From Mycolicibacterium aichiense (GTDB taxonomy: Bacteria > Actinomycetota > Actinomycetes > Mycobacteriales > Mycobacteriaceae), in assembly GCF_010726245.1 (NCBI RefSeq), contig NZ_AP022561.1:4650001-4714000 (forward strand): a DNA stretch of 64,000 nt, in the 5' to 3' direction. Of the stretch, positions 13,416 to 22,762 are shown one piece after another. The notes under the pieces were generated by a model, which saw only the letters and a list, made by a program, of their open reading frames with translations, ran no database searches and was not told where the DNA came from. Each line of letters starts with the position of its first letter. Position 1 is the stretch's first letter. The translations under genes were made by a program, and so were the position numbers.

Positions 13416-14089
13416 TCACCGTGCTGATCGTCGAGGACGAACCGCTGATCGCCGAAGCGCACAACGCGTATCTGTCTCGGCTGCAAGGCTTTACCGTCGC
13501 GGGCATAGCCAACACCGCACGCGACGCGATGCGCATCGCCGCCGAAGCCGAATCACCCGTCGACCTGGTGTTGCTCGACCTCGGCCTGCCCGACGCCAGC
13601 GGGATCGCCCTGGCCTCGGCGCTGTCCGGGCTGCGGCCCGCCCCCGACATCATCGCGATCACCTCCGAACGCGATCTGGAGATGGTGCGCGCCGCCGTCG
13701 CCCACGGTGCACTGGCCTACCTGCTGAAGCCCTTCACGTTCGCCGCGTTCCGCGACCGCCTCGAGCGCTACCGCCGCTACCGCGAGGCGTTGCCGGCGGG
13801 CACCGAGGCGGCCAGCCAGGCCGAGGTGGACCGTGCGCTGGCCGAGCTCCGCAGCACCGATAAGTCGGTGGCCCCCAAGGGCGCCGCACCCGGGACCACC
13901 GACGAGATCGCCCGCGCCGTGCGTGATCGCGCCGACGGGCTGACCGCCGACGAGGCCGCGAAACTGGTCGGCGTCTCCCGGGTGACGGCCTGGCGCTACC
14001 TGGAACGGCTGGCCGACGACGGCACCGTCACCCGCCTCACCGAATACGGCAAGACGGGTCGGCCGAGTACGCGCTACCAGTGGCGTTGA
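13412..14089 (+). CDS. Response regulator, CitB/DcuR family
   Basis: The 225-residue protein has a receiver domain with acidic pocket EDE (8-10), phospho-acceptor Asp56 in LLDLGLPD and the switch Lys in YLLKPF. The C-terminal HTH (LTADEAAKLVGVSRVTAWRYLERL) and the GRPSTRYQ tail are typical of CitB/DcuR regulators. It is translated from an ATGA overlap with the kinase, so the two form a pair. Probable targets are the divergent dctA and its own operon, perhaps through the palindrome in the dctA-kinase spacer. Confidence 0.93.
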   Translation: MITVLIVEDEPLIAEAHNAYLSRLQGFTVAGIANTARDAMRIAAEAESPVDLVLLDLGLPDASGIALASALSGLRPAPDIIAITSERDLEMVRAAVAHGALAYLLKPFTFAAFRDRLERYRRYREALPAGTEAASQAEVDRALAELRSTDKSVAPKGAAPGTTDEIARAVRDRADGLTADEAAKLVGVSRVTAWRYLERLADDGTVTRLTEYGKTGRPSTRYQWR

Positions 14090-14252
14090 GTGGTCGAGGG
14101 CGAGGCGATAGCCGTTTTTCCACAACGTGATATCGCCGGTGATATCGCGTTTCGGAAGAAGGTAGGCCCACGCGGCGGCGCGGCCCGCCCGGCGCCCCGT
14201 CGCGGCCCTTGCGAGACGGCTCCTTGCCCCCTTGCGTAGCCGGTCACAGCGT

Positions 14253-14270
14253 TACTAGGATGTCCTAGTA
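14253..14270. promoter_or_regulatory. Palindromic operator candidate before mmsA
   Basis: TACTAGGATGTCCTAGTA has perfect 8-bp arms around a 2-bp centre, 30 bp before the mmsA start, where a repressor would block the promoter. The arms themselves contain TAGGAT, which could double as a -10 box. The downstream MarR-type gene (17867-18388) is one possible ligand; a TetR elsewhere is equally possible. Confidence 0.6.
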
Positions 14271-14300
14271 TTCAGCCGGCAGGTCAGCCAAGGGGCAGTC

Positions 14301-15821
14301 ATGAGCACAACCATCCAGCACTTCATCGACGGTAAGCGCAGCAACCTCAGCAGCACGCGCACCGCGGACGTCTTCAACCCCAGCACCGGTGAGGTGCAGG
14401 CCCAGGTTCTGCTGGCCTCAGCCGCCGACGTCGATACCGCGGTGGCCTCCGCGGTCGAAGCGCAGAAGGAATGGGCGGCCTGGAATCCGCAGCGGCGCGC
14501 CCGCGTCCTGATGAAGTTCATCGAGCTGGTCAACGCCAACGTCGAAGAGCTCGCCGAGCTGCTGTCCATCGAGCACGGCAAGACCGTCCCCGATTCCAAG
14601 GGCGACATCCAGCGCGGCATCGAGGTCATCGAGTTCGCCATCGGCATCCCGCACCTGCTCAAGGGTGAGTTCACCGAAGGCGCAGGCGGCGGCATCGACG
14701 TGTACTCGATCCGCCAGCCGCTCGGCGTCGTCGCCGGCATCACGCCGTTCAACTTCCCGGCGATGATCCCGTTGTGGAAGGCCGGCCCCGCCCTGGCCTG
14801 CGGCAACGCGTTCATCCTCAAGCCGTCCGAGCGGGACCCCTCGGTCCCGGTGCGCCTGGCCGAGCTGTTCCTCGAAGCCGGCCTGCCCGCCGGTGTGTTC
14901 CAGGTGGTGCAGGGCGACAAGGAAGCCGTCGACGCGATCCTGCAGCACCCCGACATCAAGGCCGTCGGCTTCGTCGGCAGCTCCGACATCGCGCAGTACA
15001 TCTACTCCACCGCGGCGGCCAACGGTAAGCGCTCGCAGTGCTTCGGCGGCGCCAAGAACCACATGATCGTCATGCCCGACGCTGACCTGGACCAGGCCGT
15101 CGACGCGCTGATCGGCGCCGGTTACGGCAGCGCCGGTGAACGCTGCATGGCCATCAGCGTCGCGGTCCCGGTCGGGGAGGAAACCGCAAACCGCTTGCGC
15201 GGCAGGCTCGTCGAACGCATCAATGAGCTGCGCGTCGGACACAGCCTGGACCCCAAAGCCGACTACGGCCCGCTGGTGACCAGCGCCGCACTGCAGCGGG
15301 TCCGCGACTACATCGACGCCGGTGTGGCCGCGGGAGCCGAGATCGTGGTCGACGGCCGCGAGAAGACCAGCGATGAGATGACGTTCGATGACGCGAGCCT
15401 CGAGGGCGGCTTCTTCATCGGCCCCACCCTCTTCGACCACGTCACCACCGACATGTCGATCTACACCGACGAGATCTTCGGCCCGGTTCTGTGCATCGTG
15501 CGCGCACACGACTATGAAGAGGCGCTGCGGCTGCCGACCGAGCACGAATACGGCAACGGGGTGGCCATTTTCACCCGCGACGGTGATGCCGCTCGCGACT
15601 TCGTCTCCCGCGTTCAGGTCGGCATGGTCGGCGTCAATGTTCCGATCCCGGTTCCGGTGTCCTACCACACCTTTGGTGGCTGGAAGCGCTCCGGCTTCGG
15701 CGATCTCAACCAGCACGGTCCGCACTCGATCCTGTTCTACACCAAGACCAAGACCGTCACCGAGCGGTGGCCGTCGGGAATCAAGGACGGCGCCGAGTTC
15801 GTCATCCCCACAATGCAATGA
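14301..15821 (+). CDS. mmsA: Methylmalonate-semialdehyde dehydrogenase (CoA-acylating)
   Basis: The 506-residue protein is an aldehyde dehydrogenase of the MmsA subfamily. It has the cofactor region ITPFNFPAMIPLWK, the FVGSSDIAQYIY Rossmann loop and the catalytic Cys in AGERCMAISV. Length and the 'NFFVxxHTFGGWKRS'-type C-terminus fit. It converts methylmalonate semialdehyde (valine and thymine breakdown) to propionyl-CoA using NAD and CoA. It opens an operon with an acyl-CoA dehydrogenase and mmsB; its stop overlaps the next start (ATGA). Order mmsA-fadE9-mmsB is the mycobacterial valine catabolic cluster. Confidence 0.94.
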   Translation: MSTTIQHFIDGKRSNLSSTRTADVFNPSTGEVQAQVLLASAADVDTAVASAVEAQKEWAAWNPQRRARVLMKFIELVNANVEELAELLSIEHGKTVPDSKGDIQRGIEVIEFAIGIPHLLKGEFTEGAGGGIDVYSIRQPLGVVAGITPFNFPAMIPLWKAGPALACGNAFILKPSERDPSVPVRLAELFLEAGLPAGVFQVVQGDKEAVDAILQHPDIKAVGFVGSSDIAQYIYSTAAANGKRSQCFGGAKNHMIVMPDADLDQAVDALIGAGYGSAGERCMAISVAVPVGEETANRLRGRLVERINELRVGHSLDPKADYGPLVTSAALQRVRDYIDAGVAAGAEIVVDGREKTSDEMTFDDASLEGGFFIGPTLFDHVTTDMSIYTDEIFGPVLCIVRAHDYEEALRLPTEHEYGNGVAIFTRDGDAARDFVSRVQVGMVGVNVPIPVPVSYHTFGGWKRSGFGDLNQHGPHSILFYTKTKTVTERWPSGIKDGAEFVIPTMQ

Positions 15822-16984
15822 ACTATCTGACCCTCGACGACGACGATCGCGTGATCGCCGACACGGCGGCCGCGTTCGCGATCAAACGCCTTGCGCCCCA
15901 TGCCTTGGACTGGGACCACTCCAAGGAGTTCCCGGTCGACGTGCTGCGCGAGGCTGCCGAGCTGGGGATGGCCGCCATCTACTGCGCCGAGGACGTCGGC
16001 GGCAGCGGGCTGCGGCGCCTGGACGCAGTGCGGATCTTCGAGCAGCTCTCGACGGCCGACCCTGCACTGGCGGCGTTCTTGTCGATCCACAACATGTGCG
16101 CGTGGATGATCGACACCTACGGCACCGACGACCAGCGCAAGTCGTGGATCCCGCGGCTCGCCTCGATGGAAGCCATCGCCAGCTACTGCCTCACCGAGCC
16201 GGGAGCGGGATCGGACGCTTCGGCGTTGCGCACCAAGGCGGTTCGCGATGGTGACCACTATGTGCTCGACGGGGTCAAGCAGTTCATCTCCGGCGCGGGT
16301 AGCTCGGACGTGTACATCGTGATGGCCCGCACCGGCGCCGACGGACCGCGTGGCATCTCGGCGTTCGTCGTCGAAAAGGACACCCCTGGGCTGACTTTCG
16401 GCGCACAGGAGGAGAAGATGGGCTGGAACGTGCAGCCCACCGCGCAGGTGATCCTCGACGGCGTGCGGGTCCCCGCTGCGGCGATGCTGGGCGGCCCGGA
16501 GGGTGAGGGCACCGGATTCGGTATCGCGATGAATGGCCTCAACGGCGGACGTCTCAACATCGCAGCCTGCTCACTGGGTGGCGCACAAGCCGCCTACGAG
16601 AAAGCGGCGCGTTATCTCGCCGACCGGCAGGCCTTCGGTGGAGCACTTCTCGACGAGCCGACCATCCGGTTCACGCTGGCCGACATGGCGACCGCGCTGG
16701 AAACCTCGCGGTTGATGCTGTGGCGCGCGGCCGTCGCCTTGGACAACAACGAACCGGACAAGGTCGCGCTGTGCGCCATGGCCAAACGGTATGTCACCGA
16801 CGCCTGCTTCGAGGTCGCCGACCAGGCGTTGCAGTTGCACGGCGGATACGGCTACCTGCGGGAGTACGGGATCGAGAAGATCGTTCGCGATCTGCGGGTG
16901 CACCGAATCCTGGAGGGCACCAACGAAATCATGCGCGTGGTCATCGGGCGAGCAGAAGCTGCCCGGGCACGCGCAACGGCATGA
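15818..16984 (+). CDS. fadE9: Acyl-CoA dehydrogenase, probable isobutyryl-CoA dehydrogenase
   Basis: The 388-residue flavoprotein has the acyl-CoA dehydrogenase signatures CLTEPGAGSDASAL and QLHGGYGYLREYGIEKIVRDLR, and the catalytic Glu in the final 'ILEGTNEIMR' block. It should oxidise isobutyryl-CoA to methacrylyl-CoA in valine degradation; that specificity comes from its place between mmsA and mmsB. The ATG at 15818 overlaps the mmsA stop, and the frame upstream of it lies inside mmsA, so this start is preferred. Confidence 0.92.
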   Translation: MNYLTLDDDDRVIADTAAAFAIKRLAPHALDWDHSKEFPVDVLREAAELGMAAIYCAEDVGGSGLRRLDAVRIFEQLSTADPALAAFLSIHNMCAWMIDTYGTDDQRKSWIPRLASMEAIASYCLTEPGAGSDASALRTKAVRDGDHYVLDGVKQFISGAGSSDVYIVMARTGADGPRGISAFVVEKDTPGLTFGAQEEKMGWNVQPTAQVILDGVRVPAAAMLGGPEGEGTGFGIAMNGLNGGRLNIAACSLGGAQAAYEKAARYLADRQAFGGALLDEPTIRFTLADMATALETSRLMLWRAAVALDNNEPDKVALCAMAKRYVTDACFEVADQALQLHGGYGYLREYGIEKIVRDLRVHRILEGTNEIMRVVIGRAEAARARATA

Positions 16985-17000
16985 GGCAAAGGAGCCACAC

Positions 17001-17870
17001 ATGACGACGGTCGCGTTCCTGGGGCTGGGCCATATGGGCGGGCCGATGGCGGCCAATCTGGTCAACGCCGGCTACACGGTGCGGGGCTTTGATCCGGTAC
17101 CCGCATTACGCGCGGCGGCCGAGGAGAAAGGCGCGACGGTCTTCGACGCCGGCGCCGCCGCAGTGTCCGAGGCAGACGTCGTCATCACCTCGTTGCCCAA
17201 CGGTGCGATCGTGAAAGCCTGCTATGCCGAAGCGCTTCCGGCCGCCGCGACGGGCACGCTGTTCATCGACACCTCGACGATCTCCGTCGACGACGCCCGC
17301 GACGTCAACGCACAGGCCTCGGCGGCCGGGATGGCTCAGCTCGACGCCCCCGTCTCCGGCGGCATCAAGGGTGCCACCGCGGGCACGCTTGCATTCATGG
17401 TCGGCGGCGACGCCGAAGCATTGGACAGGGCTCGACCGGTCCTGGATCCGATGGCCAGCAAGGTGATTCACTGCGGGTCATCGGGCGCAGGCCAGGCCGC
17501 CAAGCTGTGCAACAACATGGTGCTGGCCGTGCAGCAGATCGCCGTGGGGGAAGCCTTCGTGCTGGCCGAGAAGCTGGGCCTGTCGGCACAGTCGCTGTTC
17601 GACGTGATCACCGGCGCCACCGGAAACTGCTGGGCGGTCCACACGAACTGCCCTGTGCCCGGACCTGTTTCGACGTCACCGGCCAACAACAACTTCCAGC
17701 CTGGCTTTGCCACCGCGCTGATGAACAAGGACCTCGGGCTGGCGATGGATGCGGTGTCCTCGACCGGCGCCACCGCACCACTGGGCACCCATGCCGCCGA
17801 GATCTACGCCAAGTTCGCCGAGGAGCACGCCGATCTGGACTTCAGCGCGGTCATCGAAACCCTGCGTTAG
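17001..17870 (+). CDS. mmsB: 3-hydroxyisobutyrate dehydrogenase
   Basis: The 289-residue NAD-dependent beta-hydroxyacid dehydrogenase starts with the Rossmann motif FLGLGHMGGPMAANL. It has the substrate-binding signature DAPVSGGIKGATAGTL, the catalytic Lys in GAGQAAKLCNNM, and NNNFQPGFATALMNKDLGLAM. It oxidises 3-hydroxyisobutyrate to methylmalonate semialdehyde, the substrate of mmsA. The ATG at 17001 has AAAGGAG 6 nt upstream; longer in-frame extensions overlap fadE9 and are not credible. It is the last gene of the valine operon. Confidence 0.94.
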   Translation: MTTVAFLGLGHMGGPMAANLVNAGYTVRGFDPVPALRAAAEEKGATVFDAGAAAVSEADVVITSLPNGAIVKACYAEALPAAATGTLFIDTSTISVDDARDVNAQASAAGMAQLDAPVSGGIKGATAGTLAFMVGGDAEALDRARPVLDPMASKVIHCGSSGAGQAAKLCNNMVLAVQQIAVGEAFVLAEKLGLSAQSLFDVITGATGNCWAVHTNCPVPGPVSTSPANNNFQPGFATALMNKDLGLAMDAVSSTGATAPLGTHAAEIYAKFAEEHADLDFSAVIETLR

Positions 17871-18388
17871 AAATCTCCGGCGTGGTGGCGCAGCGTCTCG
17901 ATAGACGCCACCAGGGCCCGGGCTTCCGGCGCGGCCATCCCGATATCGGCGAACACCACCTCGTTGAGCGTGGCGGTGGCGTCCTCCACCGTCGAGCGCC
18001 CCAGGTCGGTGATCTCGACCAGCGTGGTGCGCCCGTCGGTGGGATGCGGCACGCGCCTGACCAATCCGTCGGCCTCCAGCCGGCGGATCGCGTGCGTGAC
18101 GCTGGTGACGTGCACCTGCAACCGGTCTGAGGCCTTGGTGATCGGTAACGCCCCGGAGCGGCTGAACGCCAACAGCCGCAACAGCTCGAAGCGGGAGAAG
18201 CTCAGATCGTAGGGCCGCAACGCGTTCTCCACCCGGGCCAGCAGGATCTGGTGGGCCCGCATCACCGAGGTCACCGCCACCATGCCCTCGGCGACATCAC
18301 CCCACCCGGCGCGCTCCCAGTTGCGTCGCGCGGCAGCGATCGGGTCCGGCTTGGCGGGCGGGATTGATTCGGCCATCCGGACATTCAT
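17867..18388 (-). CDS. MarR-family transcriptional regulator
   Basis: This is about 173 residues. The winged HTH core is LSFSRFELLRLLAFSRSGALPITKASDRLQVHVTSV followed by the wing 'DGLVRRVPHPTDGRTTLVEIT', with the DxR motif of MarR proteins. The start is either 18388 or the ATG at 18376; the open frame extends further upstream only with low-quality sequence that overlaps rslA. It converges on mmsB with a 4-bp overlap and follows rslA, as the MarR gene does in M. tuberculosis (Rv0737). It may control the valine operon or its own transcription. Confidence 0.9.
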   Translation of the reverse strand: MNVRMAESIPPAKPDPIAAARRNWERAGWGDVAEGMVAVTSVMRAHQILLARVENALRPYDLSFSRFELLRLLAFSRSGALPITKASDRLQVHVTSVTHAIRRLEADGLVRRVPHPTDGRTTLVEITDLGRSTVEDATATLNEVVFADIGMAAPEARALVASIETLRHHAGDF

Positions 18389-18404
18389 ACCGCATGGCGC
18401 AGAC

Positions 18405-19118
18405 CTACAGGCTGCGCTGTAACAGCACGTCGCCGGTCTCGGCCTTGACGACCTGGACTGCGGCGATCTTCTCCATCGGCATCGACGTGCTGCCGGTCGG
18501 CGAGGCGGACTCCCCTTCGCGCGCCATCCACGTCGCCAACTGCACCCTGCTGCCGTCGCGACCGACGGCATACATCGCCAGCTTGTCCGCGTCCTCGGTC
18601 GCGTCGGCGCCGATCTCCTGGTGGTAGGTGCAGGTCATCTCGATATGGGTGCCCCACCCCATCGGAGTGACCTGGATCGTCGCGTCGAACGACGACGGCA
18701 TCACCGGCGTCATGCTGACCGTCGCGGCCGAGACCTGCGGGGCTGGGGTGTGCGCGCCGAAGGGTGCGGGCTTGATCGCGACGAAGACACCAACGGCCAG
18801 CACCGCAGCGGCTGCGGCGGCCACCGACCAGGTGATCCACCGGCCCCGGCGACGGCGCCTGCGCACCTCGAACAGCACGCCGTCGAGCAGCTGCGGGCGC
18901 AACGGCGGTGGTTCCATCCCGCCGGTGTCGATGGCGGTCACCTCGTCGGGGGTGAGCATGGCCAGCAGCGCGGGCATCCCGCTGAGCTCGCCGACGGACG
19001 AACGGCAGGGCACGCATCCGCTGAGGTGCGCTTCGTATTCGCGGCGCTCACTGCTCGACAGCGACCCCAGTACGTAGGCGGCGTCCCATGTCTCGTACGG
19101 ATCGTGTGGATCCTTCAC
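18405..19118 (-). CDS. rslA: Anti-sigma-L factor
   Basis: The 237-residue protein has an N-terminal cytosolic zinc anti-sigma domain with the HxxxCxxC motif (HLSGCVPC). A single transmembrane helix (WITWSVAAAAAAVLAVGVFV) is preceded by basic residues. An extracytoplasmic domain of about 125 residues follows, matching the anti-sigma-K RskA C-terminal type. It binds and silences SigL, and release on oxidative or envelope stress frees the sigma factor. The GTG start overlaps the sigL stop (GTGA), giving stoichiometric co-translation. Confidence 0.93.
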   Translation of the reverse strand: MKDPHDPYETWDAAYVLGSLSSSERREYEAHLSGCVPCRSSVGELSGMPALLAMLTPDEVTAIDTGGMEPPPLRPQLLDGVLFEVRRRRRRGRWITWSVAAAAAAVLAVGVFVAIKPAPFGAHTPAPQVSAATVSMTPVMPSSFDATIQVTPMGWGTHIEMTCTYHQEIGADATEDADKLAMYAVGRDGSRVQLATWMAREGESASPTGSTSMPMEKIAAVQVVKAETGDVLLQRSL

Positions 19119-19636
19119 CGGGTCACCCCCATCTCCTGCAACGTCAGCCGAAGCGCGCGCACCGCGTAGTGCAGTCTCGACTTCACCGTCCCCTCGGCGA
19201 TCTGAAGGTCGGCCGCGATCTGCGCTGTGGTCCAGCCAAGATAGTAGGAACGGCGGACGACGGCGCGATGATCGGGCGACAGCTGCGCCAGCGCATCCCC
19301 GATCAGCAGCCGGTCCAGCGCGCTGTTGACCTCGTCCGGCCCTGCGGGCTCCGGCGCACCGTCGGTGTTCAGCGAGTCGGTCTCCCGGCGGAACCGGGCG
19401 CTGCGCCGTTCGTCGATGATCATGTTGCGGGCGACCGTGAACAGCCACGCCCGTGCAGAACGCTCGGCGTCGCCGGCGACCTCCGGATGCTGCCAGGCCC
19501 GCAGCAGGGTCTCCTGGACCACGTCCTCCGCGCGGGCCGGATCGCCGGTCAGCCGCAGCGCATAGCGCCATAGCGCGGCCGCGTGCTCCTCGTAGAGCAC
19601 CCGAACCAACGCCGCCTCCGGGTCGTCCATGGTCAA
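19115..19636 (-). CDS. sigL: ECF RNA polymerase sigma factor SigL
   Basis: The 173-residue ECF sigma factor has region 2 (LTGDPARAEDVVQETLLRAWQHP) and region 4 with the HTH TTAQIAADLQIAEGTVKSRLHYAVRALR. Gene order with rslA, mapA, adk and secY is that of mycobacterial sigL. In M. tuberculosis SigL controls polyketide, membrane-protein and its own genes. An SD of GGGAGG lies about 5 nt before the ATG, and a matching SigL-type promoter sits 13 bp upstream of the start. Confidence 0.94.
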   Translation of the reverse strand: MTMDDPEAALVRVLYEEHAAALWRYALRLTGDPARAEDVVQETLLRAWQHPEVAGDAERSARAWLFTVARNMIIDERRSARFRRETDSLNTDGAPEPAGPDEVNSALDRLLIGDALAQLSPDHRAVVRRSYYLGWTTAQIAADLQIAEGTVKSRLHYAVRALRLTLQEMGVTR

Positions 19637-19648
19637 CCTCCCGGCTGA

Positions 19649-19676
19649 TACACGTAACCGGTGGGTGTTTGGTTCA
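19649..19676 (-). promoter_or_regulatory. SigL-type autoregulatory promoter of sigL
   Basis: Read on the minus strand, TGAACC (19676-19671) and CGTGTA (19654-19649) are separated by 16 bp. This is close to the SigL consensus known from M. tuberculosis (TGAACC, 16-18 bp, CGTGTC). It lies 13 bp upstream of the sigL start codon, as expected for autoregulation. Confidence 0.78.
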
Positions 19677-19770
19677 CAGTGTGCGCTCGCCGCCGGGCGT
19701 CAGCCGCGAAATCGACTTCAGGGTCGTGATCGTCGCCGGACAACAGCCATGATGGCGGTCTCGGCGCCGA

Positions 19771-20568
19771 TTACACCGTGAGGATGCGCGGGCCGTCGTC
19801 GGTGACGGCGACGGTGTGTTCCCAGTGCGCGGCGCGGGACCCGTCGGCGGTGACGACGGTCCACTCGTCGGCCAGGATTCGGGTCTTGGTGGTGCCCAGG
19901 GTCAGCATCGGTTCGATCGCCAGCACCGATCCGGCGACCAGTGTGGGGCCGCGACCGGGCTCGCCCTCGTTGGGCAGGAACGGGTCCATGTGCATGGCCC
20001 GGCCGATGCCGTGCCCGCCGTAGCCGGCGACGATGCCGAACCGGCGGCCGTAGGTCTGCTCGGCCGCGCGGGTGCCCTTCTCGATGGCATGCGACACGTC
20101 GGTGAGCCGGTTGCCCGGGATCATCGCCGCGATACCGGCTTCCATCGACTGCTTCGTCGCCGCCGACAGCGCCTCATCCATCGCGATCAAAGTGCCGATT
20201 CCGAACGTGACAGCGGCATCGCCATGCCAGCCGTCGATGATCGCCCCGCAGTCGATCGACACCAGGTCGCCGTCGGCGAGCTTCTCGTCGGCCATCGGAA
20301 TGCCATGCACCACACGGTCATTGACCGACGAGCAGATGCTGGCCGGATAGCCGTGATAGCCGAGAAAAGACGGGGTGCCGCTGGCCTGCCGGATCACCGA
20401 CTCGGCGACGTCGTCGAGGTCCTTGGTCGATACCCCGGGGGCGGCGGCCGCCTGGACGGCCCGCAACGCTGCCGCCACCACGGCGCCGGCGGCGGCCATC
20501 GCATCCAGCTCCCCCGGCGTGCGGGCGGGAACGGTTTTGCGATTGCGCAGCCCGGGCAGTGAAACCAT
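19771..20568 (-). CDS. mapA: Type I methionine aminopeptidase
   Basis: The 265-residue enzyme removes the initiator methionine from new proteins. The metal-binding residues are visible: Asp in [22 protein letters not shown], His in [12 protein letters not shown], Glu in LAIEPML and the C-terminal Glu in [11 protein letters not shown]. It lies 6 bp after adk and belongs to the secY-adk-map operon found in most actinobacteria. Confidence 0.95.
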   Translation of the reverse strand: MVSLPGLRNRKTVPARTPGELDAMAAAGAVVAAALRAVQAAAAPGVSTKDLDDVAESVIRQASGTPSFLGYHGYPASICSSVNDRVVHGIPMADEKLADGDLVSIDCGAIIDGWHGDAAVTFGIGTLIAMDEALSAATKQSMEAGIAAMIPGNRLTDVSHAIEKGTRAAEQTYGRRFGIVAGYGGHGIGRAMHMDPFLPNEGEPGRGPTLVAGSVLAIEPMLTLGTTKTRILADEWTVVTADGSRAAHWEHTVAVTDDGPRILTV

Positions 20569-20574
20569 CGAAAC

Positions 20575-21120
20575 TCAGCGACCGAGTGCGTGCAGCGCCC
20601 GCGCGAACACCTCGTCGAGGCTGCCGACGGCGTCGACGGTCTTGAGCTCGTCGGAGTAGTAGTCGAGCAGCGGCGCGGTCTCGTCGCGGTACACCTTGAA
20701 CCGGTTGCGGATGACGTCCTCGGTGTCGTCGGCGCGGCCACGGCCCTTGAGGCGCTCGACCAGCTCATCCTCGGGCACCCGGAACTCGAGCACCGCATCC
20801 AGCACCAAGTCGCGCTTGGCCAGCATCTGCTTGAGCGCCTCGGCCTGCTCCACCGAGCGGGGGAAGCCGTCGAGGATGAAGCCGCCGGACACATCCGCGT
20901 CGTTGAGCCGGTCGTCGACCAGCGCGTTGGTCAGCGTCGCCGGAACCAGGTCACCGGCGTCGAGGTACTTCTTGGCCTCCAGCCCCAGCTCGGTGCCGGT
21001 GCTGATGTTATGCCGGAACAGGTCACCGGTCGAGATCTGCGGTACGCCGAGCTTGTCCGCCAGCTTGACCGCCTGAGTTCCTTTGCCCGCGCCCGGCGGT
21101 CCCAGCAGAACGATTCTCAC
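20575..21120 (-). CDS. adk: Adenylate kinase
   Basis: The 181-residue short-form adenylate kinase has the P-loop [11 protein letters not shown] at 7-17, the AMP-binding ISTGDLFR and FILDGFPRS segments, and [16 protein letters not shown] in a short lid without zinc cysteines, as in mycobacteria. It interconverts ATP, ADP and AMP. The ATG overlaps the secY stop by 4 bp. Confidence 0.96.
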   Translation of the reverse strand: MRIVLLGPPGAGKGTQAVKLADKLGVPQISTGDLFRHNISTGTELGLEAKKYLDAGDLVPATLTNALVDDRLNDADVSGGFILDGFPRSVEQAEALKQMLAKRDLVLDAVLEFRVPEDELVERLKGRGRADDTEDVIRNRFKVYRDETAPLLDYYSDELKTVDAVGSLDEVFARALHALGR

Positions 21121-22442
21121 TTCAGGAACCCTTCGTAGTTGCGCTGCATGAGCTGGCTCTCGATCTGTTTGACCGTATCCAAACCGACACCGATCATGAT
21201 CAGAACCGCGGTACCGCCGAACGGCAGGTTCTGGACGCCGCCGCTATTGCCCATCTGCAGGAAGACGTTCGGCAGGACGGCGATCACACCCAGGTAGATC
21301 GAGCCGGGCAGGGTGATCCTGTTCAACACGTACCGCAGGTAGTCGGCGGTCGGCTTGCCCGGCCGGATGCCCGGGATGAAGCCGCCGAACTTCTTCATCT
21401 CGTCGGCACGTTCGTCAGGGTTGAACGTGATCGAGACGTAGAAGTAGGTGAAGAAGATGATCAGCCCGAAGTAGATGGCGATATAAACGGGATCCGCTGG
21501 GTTCGTCAAATAGTTGGCGACGAAACGATCCCACCAGCCGTTGCTCGGGGTTGTTCGACCGCTCTGGATCAGCTGAGTGATCAGGTGCGGGATGTAGATC
21601 AGCGACGACGCGAAGATCACCGGGATGACGCCGGCCTGGTTGACCTTCAGCGGCAGGTAGGTCGACGTGCCGCCGTACATCCGCCGGCCGACCATGCGCT
21701 TGGCGTACTGCACCGGGATGCGGCGCTGTCCCTGCTCGACGAATACGACGCCGATGATGATCAGTAGAGCCGCCCCACAGACCGCGGTGAAGATCAGGCC
21801 GCCACGGCTGTCCAGGATGCTCTTGCCCTCAGCGGGGATGCGAGCAGCGATACCGGCGAAGATCAGCAGCGACATGCCGTTGCCGACGCCCCGCTCGGTG
21901 ACCAGTTCGCCCATCCACATGACCAGCGCGGCGCCCGCGGTCATCACCAGGACGATGATGACCAGCGAGAAGATGCTGGTGCTCTGCAGGATGTCCAGGG
22001 TGCAGCCCTGCAGCAGTCCACCGTTGGCGGCCAGGGCCACGATGCTGGTGGCCTGCAGGATGGCCAGCGCGATCGCCAGGTAGCGCGTGTACTGGGTCAT
22101 CTTGGCCTGACCGGCCTGACCCTCCTTGCGCAGCTGTTCGAAACGCGGGATGACCACCGTGAGCAGCTGCACGATGATGCTGGCGGTGATGTAGGGCATG
22201 ACGCCCACCGCGAACACCGTCAGCTGCAGCAGTGCGCCGCCGGAGAACAGGTTGATCAGCGAATAGATCTGCCCGCCGGCACCACCACTCACCTGCTCGA
22301 TGCACTGGTGGACGTTCTTGTAGTTGACCCCGGGGGACGGCAGTGAGGCGCCGACCCGGTACAGGATCACAACACCCAACGTGAACAGGATCTTTCGCCT
22401 CAGGTCGGCCGTCCTGAGCGAAGAGATGAAAGCCGAGAGCAC
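21117..22442 (-). CDS. secY: Protein translocase subunit SecY
   Basis: The 441-residue protein is the ten-helix core channel of the Sec translocon. The N-terminal [30 protein letters not shown], the '[15 protein letters not shown]' plug region and the cytosolic loop [26 protein letters not shown] are all typical. It leads the secY-adk-mapA operon. It is separated from the spc ribosomal genes by the methyltransferase and sppA block, as in M. tuberculosis. Confidence 0.96.
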   Translation of the reverse strand: MLSAFISSLRTADLRRKILFTLGVVILYRVGASLPSPGVNYKNVHQCIEQVSGGAGGQIYSLINLFSGGALLQLTVFAVGVMPYITASIIVQLLTVVIPRFEQLRKEGQAGQAKMTQYTRYLAIALAILQATSIVALAANGGLLQGCTLDILQSTSIFSLVIIVLVMTAGAALVMWMGELVTERGVGNGMSLLIFAGIAARIPAEGKSILDSRGGLIFTAVCGAALLIIIGVVFVEQGQRRIPVQYAKRMVGRRMYGGTSTYLPLKVNQAGVIPVIFASSLIYIPHLITQLIQSGRTTPSNGWWDRFVANYLTNPADPVYIAIYFGLIIFFTYFYVSITFNPDERADEMKKFGGFIPGIRPGKPTADYLRYVLNRITLPGSIYLGVIAVLPNVFLQMGNSGGVQNLPFGGTAVLIMIGVGLDTVKQIESQLMQRNYEGFLK

Positions 22443-22762
22443 TCTTCCTCCTGGGCAGCCGGACGTGAGTCACAGCGTGCCATTGGGGCTGGCCTGGCCA
22501 GCGTTCGGGTAATCCTGCCTTGCGCCGATCGCCGCCTGGATTTTCACCCGCGGCACCGCTCGCTCAAACAGTCTACGAGAGTAACAGTTGGCCCAGGCAG
22601 GGCGGGAATCCGCGGATCAGCTTCCGGCGGGCAGCAGCGAAGCGACGCGGGAATCGGTACGGCCGCAGGCCGCTGCGCGCTCAGGAATCGCACAGCGGGA
22701 ACAACGTACAGTCGATAGTGGTTAACTCAGCTAAGTATAAATGGCGGCAGTGAGGTCAAACG
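22443..22762. other. Divergent spacer between secY and the methyltransferase array
   Basis: No gene is recognised in these 320 bp. The spacer must contain the secY promoter on the minus strand and the methyltransferase promoter on the plus strand. Close to the latter, TATAAA at 22736-22741 is a plausible -10 box, 22 bp before the first methyltransferase start; no clear -35 is visible. Confidence 0.45.

Noticed and set aside
14418..15818. Long minus-strand open frame opposite mmsA
   Set aside because: Shadow of the mmsA coding strand; no motifs, and mmsA has all catalytic residues.
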